Below are positions 35,946-41,657 of a stretch of 41,657 nt of DNA, in pieces. Source of the DNA: a virus; IMG/VR virus record IMGVR_UViG_3300024495_000042, positions 1-41,657 of that record; one strand, written 5' to 3'. The notes under the pieces are model-generated. The model was not told where the DNA came from. It saw only the letters and a list, made by a program, of their open reading frames with translations, and ran no database searches. Position 1 is the stretch's first letter; every line of letters begins with the position of its first letter. Made by a program: the position numbers and the translations under genes.

Positions 35946-36173
35946 TTAAGCCTCCTTTTTAGCAACTGATTCTAGAAAGGTATTCAGCTTATTGAAAGTT
36001 TTACCGACTGCTTCTAGTTCATTTGCTTTGAACGCTCCTCTTTGTGATGCTATTTCGATGATACTCTTTACTGCTACTAGATCGCTGACGTTAAGGTCAG
36101 GACCAGCTGGTTGTTGAGGTGCCTCGGGCTGTGAGCCTGCAGGAACTTCTGGGTTTTGTACTTCTTCTGTCAT
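35946..36173 (-). CDS. Small hypothetical protein, 75 residues
   Basis: The N-terminus is a disordered Pro/Glu-rich tail (EEVQNPEVPAGSQPEAPQQP) followed by a helical domain (DLVAVKSIIEIASQRGAFKA, NELEAVGKTFNKLNTFLES). I believe similar small proteins occur in other aquatic T4-like phages, but role and name are unknown. ATG at 36173 has AAGGAG 6 bases upstream and overlaps the previous stop by ATGA, so it is preferred over an upstream in-frame ATG at 36197. Confidence 0.74.
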   Translation of the reverse strand: MTEEVQNPEVPAGSQPEAPQQPAGPDLNVSDLVAVKSIIEIASQRGAFKANELEAVGKTFNKLNTFLESVAKKEA

Positions 36174-36445
36174 TGGTTTCTCCTTAAGTGTGGGCATGCC
36201 AACATAAAGTATGTTAGCTCTTTCTGGTCTTCAAACGCCACAAAAGTGGCTGTTTTCATATTTCCATCTTTATCTAATGATGGTGTTCTAGTGATAGCGT
36301 ATCTTCCTTTTAGTTTGTTTTGGATCCATTCTTGAATGTTTCCTTCAAACAGGTCACCTTCATTGATCTTTAGTTTAGAAAAATGGAGTGGAAGAAAGTT
36401 TAGCTTTCTTTTCTTTAACACATCGATAGGATTAAGATCGAACAT
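36170..36445 (-). CDS. Small hypothetical protein, 91 residues, possibly leaderless
   Basis: Not recognised. The chain runs FDLNPIDVLKKRKLNFLPLH, then FEGNIQEWIQNKLKGRYAIT and TATFVAFEDQKELTYFMLAC, suggesting a small alpha/beta domain. No ribosome site precedes the ATG at 36445. A perfect late-promoter box TATAAATA ends 8 bases before it, which would place RNA starts 2-3 bases from the ATG, so late translation may be leaderless. The next gene overlaps its stop. Confidence 0.7.
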   Translation of the reverse strand: MFDLNPIDVLKKRKLNFLPLHFSKLKINEGDLFEGNIQEWIQNKLKGRYAITRTPSLDKDGNMKTATFVAFEDQKELTYFMLACPHLRRNQ

Positions 36446-36453
36446 AACGTGAA

Positions 36454-36461
36454 TATTTATA
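36454..36461 (-). promoter_or_regulatory. Perfect T4-type late promoter box TATAAATA
   Basis: The minus strand reads TATAAATA from 36461 to 36454, an exact match to the T4 late consensus, in the short gap between two genes. With T4 spacing the start falls near 36448, only about 3 bases before the ATG at 36445. Confidence 0.65.
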
Positions 36462-36469
36462 TGGTCAGT

Positions 36470-36871
36470 TTATTGAGGTACTGAATCTTGGCTTAGACGA
36501 GATGATAGTGCTTTATTGTAGCCCATTTTTCTTATATCACCACTAAAGAGATAAAGCTCAAATGCTGCTTTTTCTTTTAACACTATGATCTTCCTTTTAG
36601 TTATGTAAAACGGTGAATCGATAAACTTGTCCAGCCAAACTAGAACTTGCGGAGTTACTGAAAAATCCTTGGGAAGTTCTATACTGTATGTTTTTATTTT
36701 AGCTTCTTCTTCAATGAAATGCAAGGCCTGATCTGTTAGACGTAGTCCGCCTTGATTTTTTTGTCGGATGTTCCACCACCAAATGGGTTTGAAGGCTTTT
36801 ATTTTTTCTTCTGTAGCCTCTTGATCTGCTGCCTGTAAGAACACCTTGGTGTAGGCATCCTTGAGATCCAT
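36470..36871 (-). CDS. Hypothetical protein, 133 residues
   Basis: Not recognised. It has a helical N-terminus (DLKDAYTKVFLQAADQEATE), the aromatic segment FKPIWWWNIRQKNQGGLRLT, and then SVTPQVLVWLDKFIDSPFYI and KIIVLKEKAAFELYLFSGDI. There is no membrane helix or metal motif. Its ATG lies one base after the previous stop, with GTAGGA upstream. It is part of the same operon as the 94-residue protein before it. A small nucleic-acid-associated protein would fit the neighbourhood but is not shown. Confidence 0.72.
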   Translation of the reverse strand: MDLKDAYTKVFLQAADQEATEEKIKAFKPIWWWNIRQKNQGGLRLTDQALHFIEEEAKIKTYSIELPKDFSVTPQVLVWLDKFIDSPFYITKRKIIVLKEKAAFELYLFSGDIRKMGYNKALSSRLSQDSVPQ

Positions 36872-36872
36872 C

Positions 36873-37157
36873 TTATCCTACCTTTTCACCAGATGTTAAC
36901 TTAAAGACTTCGAAATCTTTAGTCTTAAAAAGTCGATTAAGTTTTTTAGCCAAGTTGATCGCATGTCCTGGATTACTAAATGAAACCTTTTTATATTTGG
37001 GTCCGGGATAACTTGCGACCAAGCTACCACTCTTAAGGTTGAATGGTTGGCCTTTATAGAATACTGCCCAGATAGCTTCGCTGTCAAGGATCTGCTCTAT
37101 TTTATATGTTTCCTTGTTAGCGTACTCTAAGAGTATCTTAGGTTTTGGTCTGCTCAT
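36873..37157 (-). CDS. Small basic hypothetical protein, 94 residues
   Basis: Not recognised. It is rich in Lys (SRPKPKILLEYANKETYKIE, GPKYKKVSFSNPGHAINLAK, LNRLFKTKDFEVFKLTSGEK) with a beta-alpha pattern. The predicted pI is high, so nucleic-acid binding is possible. The ATG lies about 31 bases downstream of a perfect late-promoter box, with the ribosome site TAGGAA in the loop of a hairpin. It begins the late-expressed part of this operon. Confidence 0.72.
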   Translation of the reverse strand: MSRPKPKILLEYANKETYKIEQILDSEAIWAVFYKGQPFNLKSGSLVASYPGPKYKKVSFSNPGHAINLAKKLNRLFKTKDFEVFKLTSGEKVG

Positions 37158-37158
37158 A

Positions 37159-37195
37159 ATATACGTGTTCCTAATAAACCACGTATATATTTATA
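37159..37195 (-). promoter_or_regulatory. Late promoter TATAAATA overlapping a ribosome-site hairpin
   Basis: The minus strand reads TATAAATA at 37195-37188. The inverted repeats ATATACGTG (37159-37167) and CACGTATAT (37180-37188) are perfect over 9 bases with a 12-base loop holding TAGGAA, the likely ribosome site for the ATG at 37157. T4 spacing puts the late start near 37182, inside the 5' arm, so late RNA cannot form the hairpin while read-through RNA can. Confidence 0.65.
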
Positions 37196-37199
37196 CCTT

Positions 37200-37448
37200 T
37201 TAGAAGCTACCGCCGTCGAACTTTACGTCGATTAATGCGGTAGTTTCTTTTATTTCACCTAATATTTGGTGTATTTCGGTAACAGTAGAACCTAATCTAG
37301 AGGTTAGTATAGCCAATTCAGCTGTTAGTAGTCTAGCCTCATCTATAGATATGCGTATGTCTTTTTGTTGTGTCTTTTCAGCAGATACTACACGCTGTAT
37401 TAGCTTTTCTATAGTAGGAAGAGTAGTTGGTAGTTTATTTTGAGACAC
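37200..37448 (-). CDS. Small hypothetical protein, 82 residues, GTG start
   Basis: Not recognised. The sequence is strongly helical with regular leucine/isoleucine spacing (PTIEKLIQRVVSAEKTQQKD, EARLLTAELAILTSRLGSTV, EIHQILGEIKETTALIDVKF), suggesting a coiled coil or helical oligomer. The start is GTG at 37448, overlapping the previous gene by 14 bases, with AGG about 9 bases upstream. It could be a small assembly or transcription accessory protein; no evidence selects one. Confidence 0.7.
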   Translation of the reverse strand: MSQNKLPTTLPTIEKLIQRVVSAEKTQQKDIRISIDEARLLTAELAILTSRLGSTVTEIHQILGEIKETTALIDVKFDGGSF

Positions 37449-37977
37449 TTGACAGTACCTGTTTCATTTCAATGTCGGTTTTATAAGGTCCTCGGAACTC
37501 GTACCTTTGTAAGGTAATCATTTTAGGACAGAAGCTCTTAACCCATCCTTTGTCGAATCGAATCACATAATAGCCGGCACAGTAAAGACTTTTACTGTCT
37601 TCGCTCTTGGTAAACAAAGGAAGTTTCTTTTTAATATCGAACATGGCATTGTGAGGTGATGTGCTACTAGGATAGCCATGCACCTCTAATGGCTTGGCAG
37701 TCTCGGATTCCTTAACTATCTTCGCCACAAAAAAGTTTTTACCGAACTGGCGTGTTAGACTTTCTTTATTGTCGTAGATTTGAACACCTGTTTCGTTACT
37801 CATAACAAAACGATTGTCTTCGTTCTTTCTTAGAGTGGCATAACGACTTCCATCTTTCTCGATGATCCAGAATTTATCTTTAATGATTGGTTTTGCATAT
37901 AAATCTTTCACAGTCGGTCCTCCACAAGTTTTGCTATCCTGGCATGTGTTATCATACTGGCATGGCATTAGTTTCAT
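37435..37977 (-). CDS. Hypothetical protein, 180 residues, with N-terminal cysteines
   Basis: Not recognised. The N-terminus MPCQYDNTCQDSKTCGGPTV has three cysteines in 13 residues and could bind zinc or an iron-sulfur cluster. The rest is alpha/beta (FWIIEKDGSRYATLRKNEDN, NKESLTRQFGKNFFVAKIVK). Two more cysteines lie later in CAGYYVIRFDKGWVKSFCPK. ATG at 37977 is preferred because GAGG lies 7 bases upstream; an in-frame start 5 codons earlier has none. It overlaps the nuclease gene by 26 bases. Confidence 0.72.
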   Translation of the reverse strand: MKLMPCQYDNTCQDSKTCGGPTVKDLYAKPIIKDKFWIIEKDGSRYATLRKNEDNRFVMSNETGVQIYDNKESLTRQFGKNFFVAKIVKESETAKPLEVHGYPSSTSPHNAMFDIKKKLPLFTKSEDSKSLYCAGYYVIRFDKGWVKSFCPKMITLQRYEFRGPYKTDIEMKQVLSSVSK

Positions 37978-38959
37978 AGTTGTACCTCGCATTTAACGGA
38001 TCGGCGTAGCTCTGTGCCTGATCTGCGATCTTTTTTAAATCATATAGACTGCAAAACTTCATCAGCCTAATACCAACCTGGCTGACATTCTTATTTGCAG
38101 TTACAGCATTATGGATTGTCTCATTGATAATCTCTTTAATGTCTTCTGGTTGATAACTCAAGTCGATCAGACGACGATTACGCTCATAGTCTTCTAAGAC
38201 TCTGTGTTCTTTGCCTTCGTGGTCGGTCCATCGTTGGAGCATAAGGTTGTTCCAAGCGAATCCCTTGGCCTTACGGTCTTCAAACGCTTCCATGAGACCA
38301 ACTTTATTTTTGGTCCCCTTTGTACGCACACCTGGGTAAGCACTAAACACATTGTCGGATGTGTCACCTCGTATACACTTCTCGAAAAGTAACCATTGCG
38401 GATCAGGAGCGGCCTTGTCTTGGCCTGTCTTTTTATCCTTGACCTTACTACCTTTGGAATCAAAATAGCCCTCGTGTGTTATGGTTGTTTCAGTGATGCC
38501 ATTGTATTGCTTGACATTAGGGGCGATAAGTTGTTCAAAATCGCTGTCTGTAGAAATAATGACATGATTATCATGCGGATGATTCTGAATCCAGCCAGCG
38601 ATAAGATCGTCAGCTTCTAATCTAGGATTTTGTATCACGGTACAGTTAGTATTAGCAGACACAAACTCTTTAAACTTATCAAAGGCTTCCCAAAAGATAG
38701 TATCTTCTTCTGCTTCTTTCACAGTATGTGCGGCACGAGCTTCTGCACGATTGCGTTTATACGGCTCGTAGTAGTCTTTACGCCAGCTACGACCTTCTAA
38801 ACAGAAGATAACATGTGAGCCACCGAAGTCTCTCCATGCTTTTCTAATAGAGTTTAGGGTTATATGGAAGGCCATACCGAGCTTAATATCGGCATCACCG
38901 TTGATTACGTGCCTTGCACGAAAGAACGTGTTAGCAGTATCTACTAGAATGTAGGTCAT
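37952..38959 (-). CDS. rnh: T4 RNase H-type 5'-3' nuclease (flap endonuclease family)
   Basis: The N-terminus YILVDTANTFFRARHVI (D7) begins the metal-binding PIN/FEN domain; CLEGRSWRKDYYEPYKRNR (53-71) is the helical arch region; RLEADDLIAGWI (115-118), ISTDSDFEQL (136-140) and IRGDTSDNVF (197-203) supply the remaining acidic metal ligands and the helix-turn region. At 335 residues it is slightly longer than T4 RNase H. The enzyme removes RNA primers and flaps during lagging-strand synthesis. The ATG overlaps the previous stop by ATGA. I call it rnh by family; orthology was not tested. Confidence 0.88.
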   Translation of the reverse strand: MTYILVDTANTFFRARHVINGDADIKLGMAFHITLNSIRKAWRDFGGSHVIFCLEGRSWRKDYYEPYKRNRAEARAAHTVKEAEEDTIFWEAFDKFKEFVSANTNCTVIQNPRLEADDLIAGWIQNHPHDNHVIISTDSDFEQLIAPNVKQYNGITETTITHEGYFDSKGSKVKDKKTGQDKAAPDPQWLLFEKCIRGDTSDNVFSAYPGVRTKGTKNKVGLMEAFEDRKAKGFAWNNLMLQRWTDHEGKEHRVLEDYERNRRLIDLSYQPEDIKEIINETIHNAVTANKNVSQVGIRLMKFCSLYDLKKIADQAQSYADPLNARYNYETNAMPV

Positions 38960-39396
38960 TTGTTGTTCTTAATCACCGTCTGTATGTCCAAAGTCCCAGT
39001 TTCCAAAGGACCACCGTAATCACCGTCTACTACGACGTTAGCACAAAGCTCACGGAACCAACGATCGACGATTTCTTCTTCTTTGTCACCGTCTGCACCG
39101 TAACCTTCTTGCTTTAATTTTAGCACAAAGTACTCGTTCCAGTCAAGTTCAAAGAATCCATTACGGATATTATCCTTATTTATATGTGTATTTAATACAC
39201 CGACCCATGGTTCTTTCTTACGAGTAGCACGGTCTTTTGGGTTGAGTTTGGCCAGTTCTTCTTGTTCTAGAGCGGCCTTCTGTGCTTTTTCTGATTCTTC
39301 CAATCTTTTATTGGCTTCAGCTAGATCTTTTTCTGCTTTGGCTATGGACTCTTCTAGTTTGTCCAAACCCATCATTTTCTTTATAAATTTTTTCAT
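38956..39396 (-). CDS. Coiled-coil hypothetical protein, 146 residues
   Basis: The first 60 residues form an alanine/glutamate/lysine coiled coil (LDKLEESIAKAEKDLAEANK, RLEESEKAQKAALEQEELAK). A folded part follows: PWVGVLNTHINKDNIRNGFF and ELDWNEYFVLKLKQEGYGAD, then VDRWFRELCANVVVDGD. Function is not known. The start at 39396 forms a TAATG overlap with the upstream QueE stop and has GGGG upstream; an in-frame ATG at 39408 has no ribosome site. It overlaps the nuclease gene by ATGA, so it may act with it. Confidence 0.75.
   Translation of the reverse strand: MKKFIKKMMGLDKLEESIAKAEKDLAEANKRLEESEKAQKAALEQEELAKLNPKDRATRKKEPWVGVLNTHINKDNIRNGFFELDWNEYFVLKLKQEGYGADGDKEEEIVDRWFRELCANVVVDGDYGGPLETGTLDIQTVIKNNK
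39177..39184 (-). promoter_or_regulatory. Possible intragenic late box TATAAATA
   Basis: The minus strand has an exact TATAAATA inside the 146-residue coiled-coil gene, about 218 bases before the nuclease start. It could give late transcripts for rnh and genes after it, but it lies in coding DNA and may be chance. Confidence 0.3.
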
Positions 39397-40250
39397 TAAG
39401 TACCCCATTCATTTTTAAACAAAGGTACCTGTAGGCGATCTGAATAGCGAAGTCCGTTCTTCATTGCTAGTTCCGCTACTCGGCGATTATTTAATGTATA
39501 AACGCTTTCCACACCACCTACAGGCATCAAATATATAGGACCAGTAAACCCTTCTGCACGATAGATGTCTGCTGTTTCAATCGCTTCTTCTGCATCTTCT
39601 TCTGTGGCCACTACAAACTTAAGATATGTATAACCCCAGTTTTCATATTCGCAAACGATCTCTGGACGGATGGCTTCGTCCCTGCTTTCACCTGAACAAC
39701 TGAGTTTAGCACTTACACTAAAAGTGATTTCTCTTGTGTAATCTGGATGAGGCATGAGCCATTCTAGCAAGTACTCTTTAAAATCTTCACTGATAGGTTG
39801 AGTACCATTAGTTTCAAAAGTGATTTCTTTAAGACCTGCCATCTTAGGATGACGCAGTAAATCCGGATATGCACGTTGCCAACCTAACAAAGGTTCGCCA
39901 CCGGTGATTACCAAGTGTTCATCCCGCCACTCTCCAAACGGAAGGATTTCACAGATACGTTCTGCAATACCATCGCTTGTAAGCATTGGGCTGAGATCTT
40001 TAAAACGAGGATCCCAACTAGCGTAACTATCACAACCTGTGCTAACAAGCGGTAGTTCTTGGTACGACTTAAACTCTGTAATACGTTCTGCAATGGATTC
40101 AACTTCATTGCTTAGTTCTCCTTTAGGCATACCAAAGCCGGCACACTTAAAGTTACAGCCAAATGTACGTAAGAAGACGGACGGTACACCCATATATCGT
40201 CCTTCGCCTTGGATTGAATAGAATAGTTCTGCTATCTTAATCTTGCTCAT
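39396..40250 (-). CDS. queE: QueE-like radical SAM 7-carboxy-7-deazaguanine synthase, unusual Cys spacing
   Basis: FYSIQGEGRYMGVPSVFLRT opens the protein as in QueE; HLVITGGEPLLGW (116-120) is the SAM-binding motif, ITFETNGTQP a substrate segment and SVSAKLS (178-184) the QueE-type C-terminal site. The cluster cysteines are C32, C36 and probably C73 (GCNFKCAGFGM ... STGCDSYASWD), with a 36-residue insertion between the second and third; CDSYASWD stands where typical members have CDT.Y.W. QueE turns carboxy-tetrahydropterin into 7-carboxy-7-deazaguanine, used for preQ0, queuosine or phage DNA modification. No other preQ0 gene is in the window. It overlaps the AbrB-like gene by 14 bases. Confidence 0.82.
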   Translation of the reverse strand: MSKIKIAELFYSIQGEGRYMGVPSVFLRTFGCNFKCAGFGMPKGELSNEVESIAERITEFKSYQELPLVSTGCDSYASWDPRFKDLSPMLTSDGIAERICEILPFGEWRDEHLVITGGEPLLGWQRAYPDLLRHPKMAGLKEITFETNGTQPISEDFKEYLLEWLMPHPDYTREITFSVSAKLSCSGESRDEAIRPEIVCEYENWGYTYLKFVVATEEDAEEAIETADIYRAEGFTGPIYLMPVGGVESVYTLNNRRVAELAMKNGLRYSDRLQVPLFKNEWGT

Positions 40251-40446
40251 TCTTTATTATACCTTTTTTTATAAAAGTTGTCAAGTCCTCTTTTATCAAG
40301 GTGTAAGACCCATCGCCATTATCACTCCAATAAAAAGAATCTCCGATTTCAAGACCACTGGCCTTTATAGCCTCTTCTGGAAGTTGTATATAATAGTTTC
40401 CAGTGGTTTCATCATGTTCTACAGTAACTTCCCAAGATCTTTTCAT
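40237..40446 (-). CDS. AbrB/SpoVT-like DNA-binding protein, 69 residues
   Basis: YYIQLPEEAIKASGLEIGDS followed by FYWSDNGDGSYTLIKE is the swapped-hairpin AbrB/MazE pattern (beta strand, I.LP.e.....l..Gd, then beta strands). Such proteins bind DNA as dimers and act as regulators or antitoxins. No toxin gene adjoins: neighbours are a membrane protein and QueE, so a regulator of phage or host genes is more likely. It overlaps the previous stop by ATGA. Confidence 0.72.
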   Translation of the reverse strand: MKRSWEVTVEHDETTGNYYIQLPEEAIKASGLEIGDSFYWSDNGDGSYTLIKEDLTTFIKKGIIKNEQD

Positions 40447-40676
40447 GTCCGTATCAACTTACGTCCAGATTGTTCTTGTTCTCTTTTTTCTTGTTGCTCT
40501 TTCCAATACTCGTAGTGAAGTCTGCGGCATTCTTCTTTAACAGAAGGCGGAATATCAGGATGCCATTCAGCCATGCCGCAGTCATAAACTCTTCCTCGAG
40601 GAGCATTAATGACATATATTCCCAAAAGTATGAATATACATACTACTAGAAAACCCAGCTTGGCTATCTGTTTCAT
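40443..40676 (-). CDS. Small single-span membrane protein, 77 residues
   Basis: Residues 7-24 (LGFLVVCIFILLGIYVIN) form one hydrophobic segment after a short basic N-terminus (MKQIAK), a signal-anchor layout. The rest is outside the membrane: PRGRVYDCGMAEWHPDIPPS, then a charged helix YWKEQQEKREQEQSGRKL. The segment VYDCGMAEWHPDIPPSVKEE has one cysteine, not a lipobox. Role unknown. It overlaps both neighbours by ATGA, so it is part of the operon. Confidence 0.75.
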   Translation of the reverse strand: MKQIAKLGFLVVCIFILLGIYVINAPRGRVYDCGMAEWHPDIPPSVKEECRRLHYEYWKEQQEKREQEQSGRKLIRT

Positions 40677-40867
40677 ATCTGATCGCTTATAAGAATCCTA
40701 CACATGAGAGCTTCTTTTTCATCTTTAAAAAAGAACTTCATCTCGTCTGCACCGACTTCTGTGGTATACTTATCACCAGGCAATCCAAAATGTAAAATGA
40801 TTTGAGCACATGTTTCATTCCACCATGTGTTACTCTGGTTTTTCCACGGAACAGTTATTAGATTCAT
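40673..40867 (-). CDS. Small hypothetical protein, 64 residues
   Basis: NLITVPWKNQSNTWWNETCA, then QIILHFGLPGDKYTTEVGAD and EMKFFFKDEKEALMCRILIS. It is a small alpha/beta protein with no recognised family. ATG at 40867 overlaps the previous stop by ATGA and is preferred to the ATG 7 codons upstream at 40888. Function not known. Confidence 0.72.
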   Translation of the reverse strand: MNLITVPWKNQSNTWWNETCAQIILHFGLPGDKYTTEVGADEMKFFFKDEKEALMCRILISDQI

Positions 40868-41064
40868 TTTGACCGTGGAGTTGTGCAACTATCTGACCAC
40901 AGTTCTTGGGCCTGCTTAGAATATTCAGATAGTTCCCACTTTCTACGTGCTTCTGCTAGTTGCGTCTCAGTAAGTGAATGCCAACCAACACACACACCAG
41001 TGGGAGAACGGCCGCAGCCACACTTTCCAAAAACATCATCACCTTCTGTTGCTCTTATCTGCAT
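40864..41064 (-). CDS. Small cysteine-motif protein, 66 residues
   Basis: VFGKCGCGRSPTGVCVGWHS puts cysteines at about 15, 17 and 25 with His at 29, a likely zinc or metal knuckle; the rest is a charged helix (TETQLAEARRKWELSEYSKQ) and a short tail. No family is recognised. AAGGA lies 6 bases before the ATG, which overlaps the previous stop as TAATG. It might be a small nucleic-acid or protein-binding adaptor. Confidence 0.72.
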   Translation of the reverse strand: MQIRATEGDDVFGKCGCGRSPTGVCVGWHSLTETQLAEARRKWELSEYSKQAQELWSDSCTTPRSK

Positions 41065-41462
41065 TATTTTTCCTTTTTGTAGTTACCTTTTTCTGGAATG
41101 ACATGTCTCACACCTCCGGTGGGGTCATCCATATCTCCTGTACGTCTTGGAATAAGATGTACATGTGGCCAGCCAACAGTTTGGCCTGCAGACTTGCCGT
41201 AGTTAAATCCAACATTGAACCCATCGCACTCGCCTCTTTCGATCATACGCATACCATCGGCTACGGCACTTTCAAACGCATCCATAAGCACATGTATGGT
41301 GTTGTATTTAGGCACGAATAACAAATGACCTTCAGTCACTGGATATTTGTCATAGAAAACTTTTATATGGAAATCTTCTTCTAAGAGATTATCCCAAGGT
41401 GCCGTGCTTTCTTCTATAAACATCGGCTGACCTTTCATCAGTTCTTCTTTATATTCTTTCAT
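41064..41462 (-). CDS. HIT-family nucleotide hydrolase/transferase-like protein
   Basis: FYDKYPVTEGHLLFVPKYNT (the P..EGH.L..PK pattern) and AGQTVGWPHVHLIPRRTGD are HIT signatures. The middle, catalytic histidine is H100 and the third is H102; the first histidine of the triad is Trp (W98). A C-terminal DMDDPTGGVRHVIPEKGNY is typical of one branch of HIT proteins. HIT enzymes cleave dinucleoside polyphosphates or nucleotide-amide bonds. AGGAGGGAG lies upstream, and the ATG overlaps the previous stop by ATGA. Role in the phage unknown. Confidence 0.85.
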   Translation of the reverse strand: MKEYKEELMKGQPMFIEESTAPWDNLLEEDFHIKVFYDKYPVTEGHLLFVPKYNTIHVLMDAFESAVADGMRMIERGECDGFNVGFNYGKSAGQTVGWPHVHLIPRRTGDMDDPTGGVRHVIPEKGNYKKEK

Positions 41463-41657
41463 CGAGTAAACTCCCTCCTTTCCTGAGGCAACGCATCTTC
41501 TTTGATAGTGAACTCTCGTCCCCCGACACTACCAACAAACACCTTGGTCCTATCTTGATAGGCCATGCGGATCTTTAGTGTTTGCACCGCTACTTCTAAA
41601 ATAGCCTTAGGTTTATAGTTCAGTACATGACCTTCGAAGTCTTTTCCGTTGTCTGTA
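41459..41657 (-). CDS. Hypothetical protein, 3' part only, start outside the window
   Basis: The visible 65 residues begin TDNGKDFEGHVLNYKPKAIL and continue EVAVQTLKIRMAYQDRTKVF, VGSVGGREFTIKEDALPQER, ending at TGA 41461-41459, overlapping the HIT start by ATGA. It looks like a soluble alpha/beta protein. No motif is recognised; the 5' part is cut by the right edge. Confidence 0.65.
   Translation of the reverse strand, partial: TDNGKDFEGHVLNYKPKAILEVAVQTLKIRMAYQDRTKVFVGSVGGREFTIKEDALPQERREFTR

Noticed and set aside
40237-40446. Toxin-antitoxin pair around the AbrB-like protein
   Set aside because: The neighbours are a small membrane protein and QueE; no MazF-, PemK- or VapC-like gene adjoins it.
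1-41657. Integrase, attachment sites, CRISPR arrays, tRNA genes or insertion sequences
   Set aside because: Reading through, I found no recombinase or transposase motifs, no regular short repeat array, and no tRNA cloverleaf in the small gaps between genes.

Overview
The window looks like part of the genome of a lytic, T4-like (contractile-tailed) bacteriophage, probably of the aquatic branch that infects cyanobacteria or other plankton. The evidence is tightly packed AT-rich genes joined by ATGA/TAATG overlaps, exact or near-exact copies of the T4 late promoter box TATAAATA, a T4 RNase H-type 5' nuclease, a QueE-type radical SAM enzyme, and a long run of virion fibre genes. I see no integrase, repressor, tRNA, CRISPR array, insertion sequence or cellular housekeeping block. 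No stretch above 300 bases lacks a gene; the longest non-coding gaps are about 40-60 bases.

Layout. (1) Positions 1-16623, plus strand: virion structural genes. They are a giant protein open at the left edge with FG-GAP-like and other beta repeats, a 212-residue companion, four tandem fibre proteins sharing one N-terminal anchor module (two with collar or His-rich receptor-type tips, one with a processing-type C-terminus), and a pair of paralogous beta-rich proteins. (2) 16680-30598, plus strand: a coupled operon of glycosyltransferase-like proteins, two radical SAM enzymes with Cys-rich N-terminal domains, two SGNH-hydrolase-like proteins, two proteins sharing a C-terminal SEK-type domain, and a B12-type radical SAM protein. 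(3) 33749-30579, minus strand: a 2-oxoglutarate/Fe(II) oxygenase, a miniature DegT-type aminotransferase, an amidinotransferase interrupted by an in-frame TAA, and a third SEK-domain protein. (4) 33798-35021, plus strand: a nucleotide-sugar dehydrogenase. (5) 41657-35005, minus strand: a compact operon with a HIT protein, small hypotheticals, an AbrB-like protein, QueE, a coiled-coil protein, RNase H and several small proteins of unknown role.

How the genes may work together: regions 2-4 read as one accessory island of sugar activation, amination, guanidination, hydroxylation, glycosyl transfer and radical chemistry, placed directly behind the fibre genes. The simplest inference is that it decorates the virion (perhaps its fibres) or the host surface with an unusual, possibly guanidino- or amino-sugar-bearing glycan. 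This is inference from gene families and position and is not proven by the sequence.

Regulation: late-promoter boxes lie before 6003, 12955, 16680, 33749, 33798, 36445 and 37157. Two of them sit in or beside hairpins in the arrangement known from T4 genes e and soc, where read-through RNA hides the ribosome site and late RNA exposes it. One promoter region is a perfect palindrome that could fire in both directions.
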